From Marinobacterium lutimaris (lineage in GTDB: Bacteria > Pseudomonadota > Gammaproteobacteria > Pseudomonadales > Balneatricaceae): a DNA stretch of 64,000 nt. Shown piece by piece: positions 1-8,110 of the stretch. The stretch lies in the NCBI RefSeq assembly GCF_900108065.1, contig NZ_FNVQ01000009.1, positions 1-64,000 of the forward strand. The letters run 5' to 3'. The position numbers and the translations under genes are program-made. How positions within the stretch are numbered: the first letter of the stretch is position 1; each line of letters begins with the position of its first letter. Below the pieces are notes generated by a model that was not told the origin of the DNA, made no database searches, and saw only the letters and a program-made list of their open reading frames with translations.

Positions 1-88
1 ACTCGGCGCTGTATCTTCTGCGTTGGGTCATGAACACTCCTTTGGCACATTGTGCCTCTTTTCAGAAGTGTCCGCAGTAACGGGGTAG

Positions 89-436
89 AACCCCAAGAGC
101 GACGGTATAATTATCGGCACAGTGGCCAGACTGGATAGCAGTAAGATCGGACGACCTCTGCTTGCGTTCATCCATGTCGACACGTCTAGTTGGGCTGTAA
201 CCCGCTCGATCCTCGCTCTCAAGGAGCTCCCCGACGTAGAGGAAATTCACACGGTGGCAGGTGATAGTGCCATGTTGCTAAAAGTCAGAACCCAGGACAC
301 CCGCTCACTGGAAGATCTGCTGGAAGTGATTCATTCGATTGACGGTTTCAGCGGAACACGCAGCTACATTGTTCTGCCCCCCATCTGGAAAGGGGACCGG
401 CCCCGGTGCTCTCGAATTAGCATGCAGTGCTGTTAG
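89..436 (+). pseudogene. Lrp/AsnC-family regulator remnant (effector domain only)
   Basis: The translated stretch from about 89, which includes a possible GTG start at 122, resembles the C-terminal RAM effector domain of Lrp/AsnC transcription factors. It has the linker 'DGIIIGTVARLD', a beta strand 'LLAFIHVD', the turn 'AGDSAMLLKV' and the end 'YIVLPPIWKGDRP'. An in-frame TAG at 86-88 cuts it off, and no helix-turn-helix is readable upstream, so the DNA-binding half is missing or frameshifted. It lies directly before a decayed tct transporter operon that an Lrp-type regulator might once have controlled. A free-standing RAM protein is a weaker alternative. The family call rests on motif pattern only. 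Confidence 0.5.
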
Positions 437-449
437 CGCCGATTCAGAC

Positions 450-1039
450 AGGCTGACGCTCGTCTACCTACCGATCGGAGCCGTAGCCATCCAGCCGTTA
501 CTGCGCGCGCGTCCCGATAGCGTCGAAGACTATGCCTATGCTCCGCCGGTCTTCCTCCCGGTCAGCAGCGGGTCTGACCTGACTTCGGTCGATGATGTGA
601 TCACGGCCGGTAAAAGCGGGCGCGAGATCTACGGCTCTTAAGGACCGGGAACCATCTCCCATCTCGTTATGGCAGGGGGCGAGATCCAGCTCTTTGTCGA
701 CACCACGACCGTGCTGGAATCGAATGAAGTGAAAGCGCTCGCGATCTTCGCCGAAGAGTGCCTGGAGGCCTATCCGGAAATTCCTCCGCTGAAAGAGTTC
801 TGCTGTAACCTGTAGATTTCGGTCTGGCAAGACGTCTTTGCGCCTAAAGACATGTCGCAGGAAACGCTCGACGAATATGCAGCGGGCTGTGTAAAGCAGT
901 GCAGAGAGAAATCCATCCCTACCTGAAATACTCCCGCACCGGCTTTACCTATCGTGGTTCTGTGGCATTCGGGGAGTTCACGCGCAAGAGTGCCGCAACC
1001 AACGGCGATATCCTGAAAGATGCTGGCCTTGTTAAATGA
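450..1039 (+). pseudogene. Decayed tctC-like substrate-binding protein gene
   Basis: Pieces in several frames together resemble the C-terminal two thirds of a Bug/TctC periplasmic solute-binding protein of tripartite tricarboxylate transporters. Readable fragments are 'DLTSVDDVITAGKSG', then 'GTISHLVMAGGEIQLFVD', then 'VKALAIFAEECLEAYPEIP', and finally 'NGDILKDAGLVK' before a TGA at 1037-1039. Frame changes and stops separate them, for example the TAA at 640 and the TAG near 813. The order (binding protein, then a tctA-like gene downstream) fits a tct operon. The gene cannot make a functional protein as it stands. Confidence 0.6.
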
Positions 1040-1377
1040 AGCTTATCGTTGAAATCAAGTCTACCCCGCCATTAAAAGCAACCAGGTTGATGTGCAACGC
1101 CCTTTCAACAGCAATACCCAGCTTGCACTCTTCGAGCAGGGGCTGGGGATCGAGCTTTTGTGGGTGAGCCGGGCAGATGCTGAACGCGGCGCGACCGTGG
1201 AACTGCCGCTCATGCGGCTCAGACTCTGGATCGGCTTGTCGGCGGTCGTGCTCATCCAGTGTGTCCTCCAAGCCCGCATAGGCCCACGCAAAAATGGACT
1301 GGGTGAGCTACGGTCGGGCTGTCTCGCCACCTGCTTGAGATCCGGCTGCACTAACTGCTCCCGGGAGGTCTCTTCTG
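1040..1377 (+). other. Gap between tctC and tctA remnants, position expected for tctB
   Basis: In intact tct operons the small four-helix membrane protein gene tctB sits between the binding protein and tctA. This stretch has open reading frames, including one from 1092 with a hydrophobic run 'LRLWIGLSAVVLIQCVL', but no frame gives a convincing TctB. It is best read as a fully decayed tctB or unrelated filler. A good Shine-Dalgarno sequence (GGGAGG, near 1364) precedes the tctA start at 1378. Confidence 0.25.
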
Positions 1378-2729
1378 ATGGATACGGTTATGAACGCACT
1401 CGGCCTCGTCTTTTCGCTGGGCCCTATCTTCGCCATCCTCTTGTGCACGGCATCGGAGCGTTGCCGGTGCTGGCCTCGGTCGTCAGTATCTCGATCTGCC
1501 TGCTCTTCACCTTAAGCATGGATGCCGTCACCAACATTACACGGTTGCTCGGCGTCTACGGCGGGGCCATCTCGGCCATTCTTATCAATTCGCCCGGTAC
1601 ACCACATTCGGCAGTCACCATACTTTACGGCTATCCAATGGCGCGACTAAATGAGGCCGGCAAGGCGCTGGGCTGAGTGACGCTGTCCTATGTGATTGGC
1701 GGACTGATTTCCTGTATTGCACTAATAATTGCAGCGCCGCAGCTGGCGAACTTCGCCACCAATTTCGGCTCCGTCAAAATCTTCGCCCAGATCGTGCTGG
1801 CGTTAACCTACATTTCGGAGGTCTCGAAAGGTGCCATGAACAAGGGATTGTTGATGGGCATCGTGGGCTCGCGCTGGCGCTGATCGACGCCGATCCGGTC
1901 ACCCGCAGCAGTCCCTTCACGTTAGACACCCAGTTTCTCAGGGTGCTGACCTCATCGCCGTGGTTATCGGCATCTTAGCGCTGTCTGAAGCCTTCATCCG
2001 CATTGCGCGTCCGGGCGAAGGCGGGATGGAGACCTCCGGCACTCGGATGACGCTGCCGAGCCTCGACTAATGGAAAGGCGTAATCAGTGTATTGTTGCGC
2101 AGCTTGGTTATCGGCAGCCTGATCGGCCCCCTTGCCCGGCAAGGGCCCGGCAAAGGTGACCTTTGTGGCCTACGCACTAGGCGAGCAATCATCAACCCGT
2201 AGCAAGAACTTTGGCTAGCGTGAGACGGCTGGGTTGATTTTATCTGAGTCGGCCAACAACACCGTGACCGATAGCGCCATGATTCCGACACTCGCGCTTG
2301 GTATTCCCGGCGAGGTTGTCACGGCGATTCTTGTAGGAGCCCTCGTCATCCAAGCTATGACACCGGGCGTGCGGCTGATGACTGAACGCGTCGAGACGGT
2401 CAACGCGATCTTTATTTCACTGATCCTAATCAACATCACGATGCTGTTCCTCGCCTTGCCCAATCATCCGGGTCTTTGGCTTCCTCGCGGTCATCCTGTG
2501 CGGCGGAGCTTTCCCGCCGGCACCTTTGGTCATCGGCCCGGTTCTCGGCCCGCAGTTCCAACAGAACCTGCGATTAGGGATGCAGATCCATGAAGGCAAT
2601 GACCTGGAGTTTTTCACTGCTAGCCCCATCGCCTCCCTGCTGTTCATCTCCATTGCACTGGACGTGCTCTGGCCACCCGTCTCGGTGTTTATCCGAGTAA
2701 GGCGGGTCACCCGAACACGCGAAGCCTGA
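1378..2729 (+). pseudogene. Decayed tctA-like large membrane subunit gene
   Basis: Broken remains of the large permease subunit of a tripartite tricarboxylate transporter. The start 'MDTVMNALGLVFSLGP' at 1378 has a good ribosome site. Fragments in different frames then follow the TctA order: 'GAISAILINSPGTP' and 'GYPMARLNEAGKALG' near 1560-1670; 'SYVIGGLISCIALIIAAP' near 1680; 'SANNTVTDSAMIPTLALGIPG' with its neighbour 'TAILVGALVIQAMTPG' near 2245-2370; and the terminal 'ASPIASLLFISIALD' near 2625. At least four frame changes and internal stops disrupt it, so the permease is dead. The two signature glycine-rich TctA motifs make the family call fairly firm. Confidence 0.7.
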
Positions 2730-3007
2730 GGGCGTCGTGTAAATTTGGGGGCCCTCTCGAAACCAGGTTCTCACGGAAACTGCCGACCACCAGATGGAGT
2801 CATTAAGACCGCAACGTCCCTGAACCCGGCCAATCGCCGCCGATGCCTTCTCTGTTAACCGGCATGCCGGCTGGTTAGGCCGTCACTAGCCGAACCGGCT
2901 CTCCAGCATTAATGCTGTGGCACTTCAGAGTTCCTCGGTTTTGCTTGAGGTCAACCTATACCGGCAAGCGGGTTCTCGCGACCGTGGTCAGCTGCCGCAT
3001 TCGGCGT
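2730..3007. other. Intergenic region between tct remnant and lpd
   Basis: No convincing gene. A perfect 12-bp palindrome, CCGGCATGCCGG at 2859-2870, sits within a larger imperfect hairpin. It is about 140 bases beyond the lpd stop on the - strand and lacks a T run, so it is at best a weak terminator candidate. Confidence 0.3.
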
Positions 3008-4399
3008 CTAGCAATTGATCGGCAAGCCGGACACCGCCATCGCCGCTTCCTTGAGCGCTTCCGAGTGCGTCGGGTGCGGATGACAGACGTAGGCGATGTC
3101 GACGCTCTTCGCGCCGAGGGCCATGGCCTGTGCTGCCTGAGAGATCATCGTTCCGGCGACGGAGGCGATCATCCACACGCCCAGCACCTGATCCGTTGCG
3201 GCATCGCTCACCACCTTGACGAAACCATCCGGCTCCAGGTTCGTCTTCGCGCGCGCATTGGCGAGCATCGGGAAATGGCCAACCTTGACCTCACCACGTG
3301 CACGGGCCTGCTCTTCGGTCAGACCGATGCCGGCGATCTCCGGCAGTGTGTAGATAACCGATGGAATCGACGTGTGGTCGGCTGCTGTCTGACCTGCGAT
3401 CCGATCGGCCACCGCGATGCCCTCCTCCTCGGCCTTGTGCGCGAGCATGGGGCCCGGCACCACATCGCCAATGGCCCAGATGCCGTCCACCGCCGTGCGA
3501 AGGTGCATGTCGACCTCGATCTGCCCCCGCGCGTTGGTCGACAGGCCCGCCTTGTCCAGGTCAAGCCCTTCAGTGTTCGGACGTCGGCCGATTGCAACGA
3601 GGACCGCGTCGGCTTCAAGGGTCTCCGACGCGCCTGTCTCGACCGATTCGATCCTGAGCCTGGCGCTGTCTCCCAACACCCGTACATCCGTAACCTTGGA
3701 CGAGAGCCTGAAGCCGAATCCCTGCTTCTTGAAAATCTTCAGCGCTTCCCGACGAATATCGGCATCCATGCCCGACAGCGGCAGGTCGAAGTACTCCACT
3801 ACAGTCACCTCGGCGCCGAGGCGCTTCCATACCGAACCCAGTTCCAGTCCGATCACGCCGCCGCCGACGACCACCAGGTGTCGGGGCACACTGGGCAGCT
3901 CCAGCGCGCCGGTCGAGTCGAGAACGACCTGCTGGTCGATCGCCACACCGGGCAACGGGGTCACCGAGGAGCCGGTGGCGATCACGATATGAGCCGCACG
4001 GACAGTGCGACCGTCGACCTGCACGGTGTTGCTGTCGACGAAGGACGCCTGCCCCTTGATCCATTCAATATTGTTCTTGCGAAACAGATAGGCCACTCCG
4101 TTGTTGAGCGACTTCACGACGCTCTTCCGATAGTTGTGCATCGCGTCCAGATCGAGACTGGCATGGGGCGTGTTGATGCCCAAGCGGGCGAACTTCCCGG
4201 AAGCGGCCTCGGCATAGATCTCCGAGGCATGCAGCAAGGCCTTGGATGGAATACATCCCACGTTGGTGCAGGTGCCCCCTAGCGCAGCGCTGCGCTCCAC
4301 ACAGGCCGTGCGCAGGCCGTGTTGGGCGGCGCGAATCGCGGCGGCGTAGCCGCCGGGGCCGGCGCCGATGATCAGTACATCGAAGATATCGTCAGACAT
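3008..4399 (-). CDS. lpd: Dihydrolipoamide dehydrogenase (E3), 463 aa
   Basis: A flavoprotein disulfide reductase that reoxidises dihydrolipoamide with NAD+. An FAD-binding GAGPGG motif lies at residues 12-17, the redox-active disulfide CTNVGC at 44-49 and the NAD-binding GGGVIG near 190. The C-terminal interface holds the catalytic His-Glu segment 'HPTHSE' near 442-447. The start at 4399 is preferred over the upstream ATG at 4429 because AAGGAG precedes it. The ATG overlaps the TAA of fabF by one base (TAATG), so the two genes are probably translationally coupled. No E1, E2 or glycine-cleavage gene is present in the window. The E3 therefore serves an unlinked complex or has a private role in this efflux operon. 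Confidence 0.93.
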   Translation of the reverse strand: MSDDIFDVLIIGAGPGGYAAAIRAAQHGLRTACVERSAALGGTCTNVGCIPSKALLHASEIYAEAASGKFARLGINTPHASLDLDAMHNYRKSVVKSLNNGVAYLFRKNNIEWIKGQASFVDSNTVQVDGRTVRAAHIVIATGSSVTPLPGVAIDQQVVLDSTGALELPSVPRHLVVVGGGVIGLELGSVWKRLGAEVTVVEYFDLPLSGMDADIRREALKIFKKQGFGFRLSSKVTDVRVLGDSARLRIESVETGASETLEADAVLVAIGRRPNTEGLDLDKAGLSTNARGQIEVDMHLRTAVDGIWAIGDVVPGPMLAHKAEEEGIAVADRIAGQTAADHTSIPSVIYTLPEIAGIGLTEEQARARGEVKVGHFPMLANARAKTNLEPDGFVKVVSDAATDQVLGVWMIASVAGTMISQAAQAMALGAKSVDIAYVCHPHPTHSEALKEAAMAVSGLPINC

Positions 4400-5679
4400 T
4401 AGAGTCTCCTTGCAGAAGTTGAATCCCAACGGCGAAGCAGGACGCTGGCGTTGACGCCGCCAAAACCGAAGCCATTGGAGATGGCATACTCCATCGGCAT
4501 CTGCCGCGCGCTACCCCGTACCAGATTCAGCCCCGCGGCAGCGGGATCCGGATGTTCCAGATTGAGCGTGGCCGGCGCGATCTGGTCGCGCAGGGCTAGG
4601 ATCGTCAAGATCGCCTCCAGTCCTCCCGCCGCGCCGAGCAGATGACCGGTCGCCGATTTGGTCGCACTGACCGCCACCTGGTCACCGAACAGTGCCTTGA
4701 TCGCGGCCAGTTCGCCCCGGTCGCCCAGCGGCGTGGAGGTGGCATGAGCGTTGACGTGCTGGAGATCGGCCGGAGTCAGTCCCGCCTGCGCCAGCGCGAT
4801 CTCCATGGCACGCCGGGCGCCACTGCCATCCTCCGGACCCGAGGTGATGTGATGGGCATCCGCCGTCGTGCCGTAGCCAACGATTTCGGCAAGGGGCGTC
4901 GCGCCACGGGCAAGCGCATGTTCAAGCTCCTCAATAACCAATACGCCCGCACCTTCGCCCATGACAAACCCGTCCCGGGCCCTGTCAAAGGGACGCGAGG
5001 CACGCGCCGGCGTGTCGTTGAAACCGGTGGAGAGGGCGCGAGCGGCGGCAAAGCCACCCAGGCTTACCTTGTCGATGCAGGCCTCGGCACCACCGCAGAT
5101 CGCCACATCCGCCTCGTTGGCTCGAATCAGCCGCGCGGCGTCGCCAATCGCCTGCACGCCTGCCGCGCAGGCGGTGACCGGCGCGCCGATCGGACCCTTG
5201 TAGCCGTAGCGAATTGAGATGTGACCGGCGGCCAGATTGACCAAGAATGAGGGCACAGTGAAGGGCGACAGGCGGCGGACGCCCCGGTTGTCGGTCGTGC
5301 GCACCGCCTCGGCAATGGCCGGAAAGCCGCCCACTCCGGACGCGATCACGGTGGCAGTGCGCTCCAGTTCGTGCGCATCGGTAGGCTGCCATCCCGCTTG
5401 GGCGACCGCCTCCTCCGCGGCCGCCAATGCAAACAGCATGAAGCGATCCATCTTGCGCTGCTCTTTAGGCGCGACAACGCGATCGGCATCGAATCCGGCC
5501 TCCGGGTCCTCCGTGAGATCAGGGACCACCCCGGCTATCTTGACCGGCAGGTCACCCACCAGAGTTTCAGGTAGTTGCCTGATGCCGGACTGTCCGTTCA
5601 ACAGCCGGGCCCAGGTAGGCTCTACGCCTACCCCCAAGGGCGAAACCAGCCCAAGGCCTGTAACAACAACGCGACGCAT
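4399..5679 (-). CDS. fabF: Beta-ketoacyl-ACP synthase II-type condensing enzyme, 426 aa
   Basis: A thiolase-fold decarboxylating condensing enzyme. The Cys-His-His triad is visible: C171 in 'TACAAG', H312 in 'NAHATSTPLGD' and H346 in 'KSATGHLLGAAGG'. The length is typical of FabF. The start 'MRRVVVTGLG' at 5679 follows GAGG at suitable spacing; a longer open frame upstream to 6060 overlaps the MFS gene and is not real. It probably makes or modifies an acyl chain in the cytoplasm. It sits 47 bases after the MFS gene and overlaps lpd. No acyl carrier protein or reductase beyond the nearby SDR is seen, so it could be a spare FabF copy conferring resistance to a FabF inhibitor. That role is inference only. 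Confidence 0.9.
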   Translation of the reverse strand: MRRVVVTGLGLVSPLGVGVEPTWARLLNGQSGIRQLPETLVGDLPVKIAGVVPDLTEDPEAGFDADRVVAPKEQRKMDRFMLFALAAAEEAVAQAGWQPTDAHELERTATVIASGVGGFPAIAEAVRTTDNRGVRRLSPFTVPSFLVNLAAGHISIRYGYKGPIGAPVTACAAGVQAIGDAARLIRANEADVAICGGAEACIDKVSLGGFAAARALSTGFNDTPARASRPFDRARDGFVMGEGAGVLVIEELEHALARGATPLAEIVGYGTTADAHHITSGPEDGSGARRAMEIALAQAGLTPADLQHVNAHATSTPLGDRGELAAIKALFGDQVAVSATKSATGHLLGAAGGLEAILTILALRDQIAPATLNLEHPDPAAAGLNLVRGSARQMPMEYAISNGFGFGGVNASVLLRRWDSTSARRL

Positions 5680-5726
5680 GCTCTGTTCCTCGTTTGAAAT
5701 TGGTAGATCTCTTCTAGCTCTTGCCG

Positions 5727-7205
5727 TTACAAGAGCGCAGGATCGACTTTTCGTTTTTTCGGTTGAGATTCGATGACCTTGGACAAGGTGTTGACGGGCA
5801 GACACAGAACTGCAGTCATCAACGCCAATGCCATGTGACACAGGTAGACCACATCGAAATCCGCACGCTGCAAACCGGCACTGCCAAGCAGCAGCACGGT
5901 GAGGGCAACCCCTATCACAGCGCCTATTTGCCGTATCGCCTGGTTGACGGCACCGCCTACGGCGTAATGTTCCAGTGGCAGGTGGCTGACAGCAGCGCCC
6001 GATAGCGAAGGCAACACCATACCCACGCCAATGCCGCTGAACAGCATGCCTGGTAGCCACTGCGTCAGATAGGCGGGCTCAGTGCCGGGCACCAGCAAAA
6101 ACCACAGTGCGCTGGCCGCGTAGATCAGGCACCCCACGACCAGCAAAGGTCGGTGACCATACCTGCTCGCCAACCGACCTGACAAAGCAGCCACGGGAAC
6201 TACCAGCAGTGGTCCGGGAGCCATCGCCAGCCCAGCCAGAGGCAGCGAGTAATGCCAGATTGAACGCATGTAGAAAAAGAAGGCAAAAAACATCATCGCG
6301 AACGCGATGCCGAAGCTCAACGTTGCGAGATTGACGTAACGGTAGGTGGCGTTGCGAAACAAACCCAAGTCCACCAGTGGCGCCACGGTAGTCCGCGCCC
6401 AGACGCAAAATCCGACGACGCACGCTAATCCGATGCCTGCAGCACCCAGAAGCTCGTGGCGTGACCAGGCAGGCGACTCCGCTTGCACGATGGACAGCGC
6501 CAGGGCGCCAATACCGACGATCAGCAAGCCCATCCCCACTAAGTCCAGAGGGCGCCCTCGGCTTGGCTGCCGGGCTTCCGTCAGCAGGGTTGCACCGCGC
6601 CATATGGCAACAATGCCCAACGGTACATTCAGGTAGAACGCCCATTGCCACCCGAGCGACGCGATAACGAACGCACCCAGGCTCGGCCCCACTGCAGCCG
6701 CCAGCCCACCGACCGCCCCCCATAGACTGACCGCTACAGCTCGCTTATTTATCGGGAACGCTGCCAGTACCAGCGAGAGTGATGCCGGCGTCAGTAATGC
6801 TGCGCCAATTGCCTGCAGAACCCTTGCAGCAACCAGCCACTCCACGCTGACAGCCAGGCCACAGGCAACGGAAGCCGCCAGAAACAACGCTACGCCAGCG
6901 AGAAACACCCTCTTGCGCCCATGCCTGTCCGCCAACCCGCCGGCTGGGATCAGCATCGCTGCATAAACCACGGTGTAGGCATTGAGCACCCACGAAAGGT
7001 CTGCCGCTGTGGCCTGCGGAAACCCTTCCCGCAAGGCACTGAACGCTGCAAACAGCATGGTGCCATCCATGGAGACAAGGAACACCGCCATACTGGCCAC
7101 CCAGAACACCGGCCATGGCGAGGCCGTACTGGTAGGCGAACTTGGCAAAGCCTGTTCCATGGCGGCAGGCGAGGAAATGATGGTCTGGCTGTTCGGAGCA
7201 CTCAT
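5727..7205 (-). CDS. MFS drug/metabolite exporter, DHA2-like, 492 aa
   Basis: An inner-membrane major facilitator with about 14 predicted transmembrane segments. The loop 2-3 signature 'GGLADRHGRKRVFL' is present, and TM5 carries 'SLWGAVGGLAAAVGPSLGA', the motif C-like feature of proton-driven antiporters. The N-terminal 30 residues are polar. Length and layout match the EmrB/QacA-type DHA2 group. GGAAGAA precedes the chosen ATG at 7205; a second ATG 16 codons in is possible. It is 86 bases downstream of the SDR gene and probably in the same transcript as the RND pump, making this a double-exporter operon. The substrate is not predictable. Confidence 0.88.
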   Translation of the reverse strand: MSAPNSQTIISSPAAMEQALPSSPTSTASPWPVFWVASMAVFLVSMDGTMLFAAFSALREGFPQATAADLSWVLNAYTVVYAAMLIPAGGLADRHGRKRVFLAGVALFLAASVACGLAVSVEWLVAARVLQAIGAALLTPASLSLVLAAFPINKRAVAVSLWGAVGGLAAAVGPSLGAFVIASLGWQWAFYLNVPLGIVAIWRGATLLTEARQPSRGRPLDLVGMGLLIVGIGALALSIVQAESPAWSRHELLGAAGIGLACVVGFCVWARTTVAPLVDLGLFRNATYRYVNLATLSFGIAFAMMFFAFFFYMRSIWHYSLPLAGLAMAPGPLLVVPVAALSGRLASRYGHRPLLVVGCLIYAASALWFLLVPGTEPAYLTQWLPGMLFSGIGVGMVLPSLSGAAVSHLPLEHYAVGGAVNQAIRQIGAVIGVALTVLLLGSAGLQRADFDVVYLCHMALALMTAVLCLPVNTLSKVIESQPKKRKVDPALL

Positions 7206-7291
7206 TGGGTTCTTCCGGTCATCTGGTGCACTTGCTCTCTCAGAGCTAGGCTCTTTGGTTGCCTACAAGCGCTAGTAAGGTTGTGATCGAT

Positions 7292-8098
7292 TCAGGCGAG
7301 CCCAAAGGTTTTCCTCAGGCCCTTCTCAACCGGGCCGGTGGGCATGAAGCGACGCAGTTTTCTCAACAGAGAGGCTTCACCCTTGGGTGTATGCCGCATC
7401 TTCCAAGCGCCCAAAGCAGCTTCGACTATCGTGGTGGCGACGCCATCTGGCTCGGGCGCTTTTTGGACGTTGTTCTGGATCGCCTGGGTCACGACACCGA
7501 GTTCCTTGCTGTAGTCCGGGATTCTGGTAGCCGTTTGGGGCGCATTGAGATCCAAGTTGGTCTTGGTAAAGGAGGGTTCGACCAGCGCCACTCGAATGCC
7601 GAACTGGCGCACCTCGTGATCCAGGCTTTCGGACAGCCCTTCGACGGCATGCTTGGATGCCGAATAGAGCCCCATATACGGCGCCGGCAGAAAGCCCAGC
7701 ACCGAACTGACATTGACGATACGACCGGAACGCTGCTCGCGCATGTGGGGCAGCGCAGCCTTGATCGTGCGCAAGAGGCCTAGAAGGTTGGTGTCGAACA
7801 GCGTCTGGGCCTCGGCAATCGAGGTTTCTTCCGTCGCGCCGAGCAGGGTGACACCCGCACTGTTGACCAGCACATCGATGCGCTCGGCCTGAGCGATGAT
7901 GGTCTGGATTCCTTGTTGAACCGATGCATCGTCACGGATATTCATCTCGACCAGTTCAACACCGGGGATCGGTTGCGCCTGTGCAGTGTTGCGCACGGTG
8001 CCGAAGACCCGGCAGCCACGCTCGAGAAATTTCACGGCGGCGGCACGCCCGATACCCGATGATACGCCGGTAACAACGACCACTTTTGAGTTTGACAT
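7292..8098 (-). CDS. Short-chain dehydrogenase/reductase, classical SDR, 268 aa
   Basis: A Rossmann-fold NAD(P)-dependent oxidoreductase. Residues 10-17 form [12 protein letters not shown] lies at 79-82, and the catalytic Ser132, Tyr145 and Lys149 are in 'YSASK'. An arginine after the nucleotide-binding loop suggests a preference for NADP(H), an inference. It starts 12 bases after the RND pump gene and is probably co-transcribed with it. The C-terminal 40 residues are basic. In an efflux operon it could modify the exported compound or a toxic carbonyl. The substrate is unknown. Confidence 0.9.
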   Translation of the reverse strand: MSNSKVVVVTGVSSGIGRAAAVKFLERGCRVFGTVRNTAQAQPIPGVELVEMNIRDDASVQQGIQTIIAQAERIDVLVNSAGVTLLGATEETSIAEAQTLFDTNLLGLLRTIKAALPHMREQRSGRIVNVSSVLGFLPAPYMGLYSASKHAVEGLSESLDHEVRQFGIRVALVEPSFTKTNLDLNAPQTATRIPDYSKELGVVTQAIQNNVQKAPEPDGVATTIVEAALGAWKMRHTPKGEASLLRKLRRFMPTGPVEKGLRKTFGLA

Positions 8099-8110
8099 GG
8101 CAGTTCCTCT

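Noticed and set aside
2912-4282. Long + strand open frame of 456 codons opposite lpd
   Set aside because: It is antisense to a clear dihydrolipoamide dehydrogenase. Its translation is rich in Arg and His without family features, as expected for the shadow of a GC-rich gene.
5680-6060. Upstream extension of the fabF frame by 127 codons
   Set aside because: The extension overlaps the MFS exporter gene and has no FabF-like sequence. The ATG at 5679 has a ribosome site and starts the conserved 'MRRVVVTGLG'.
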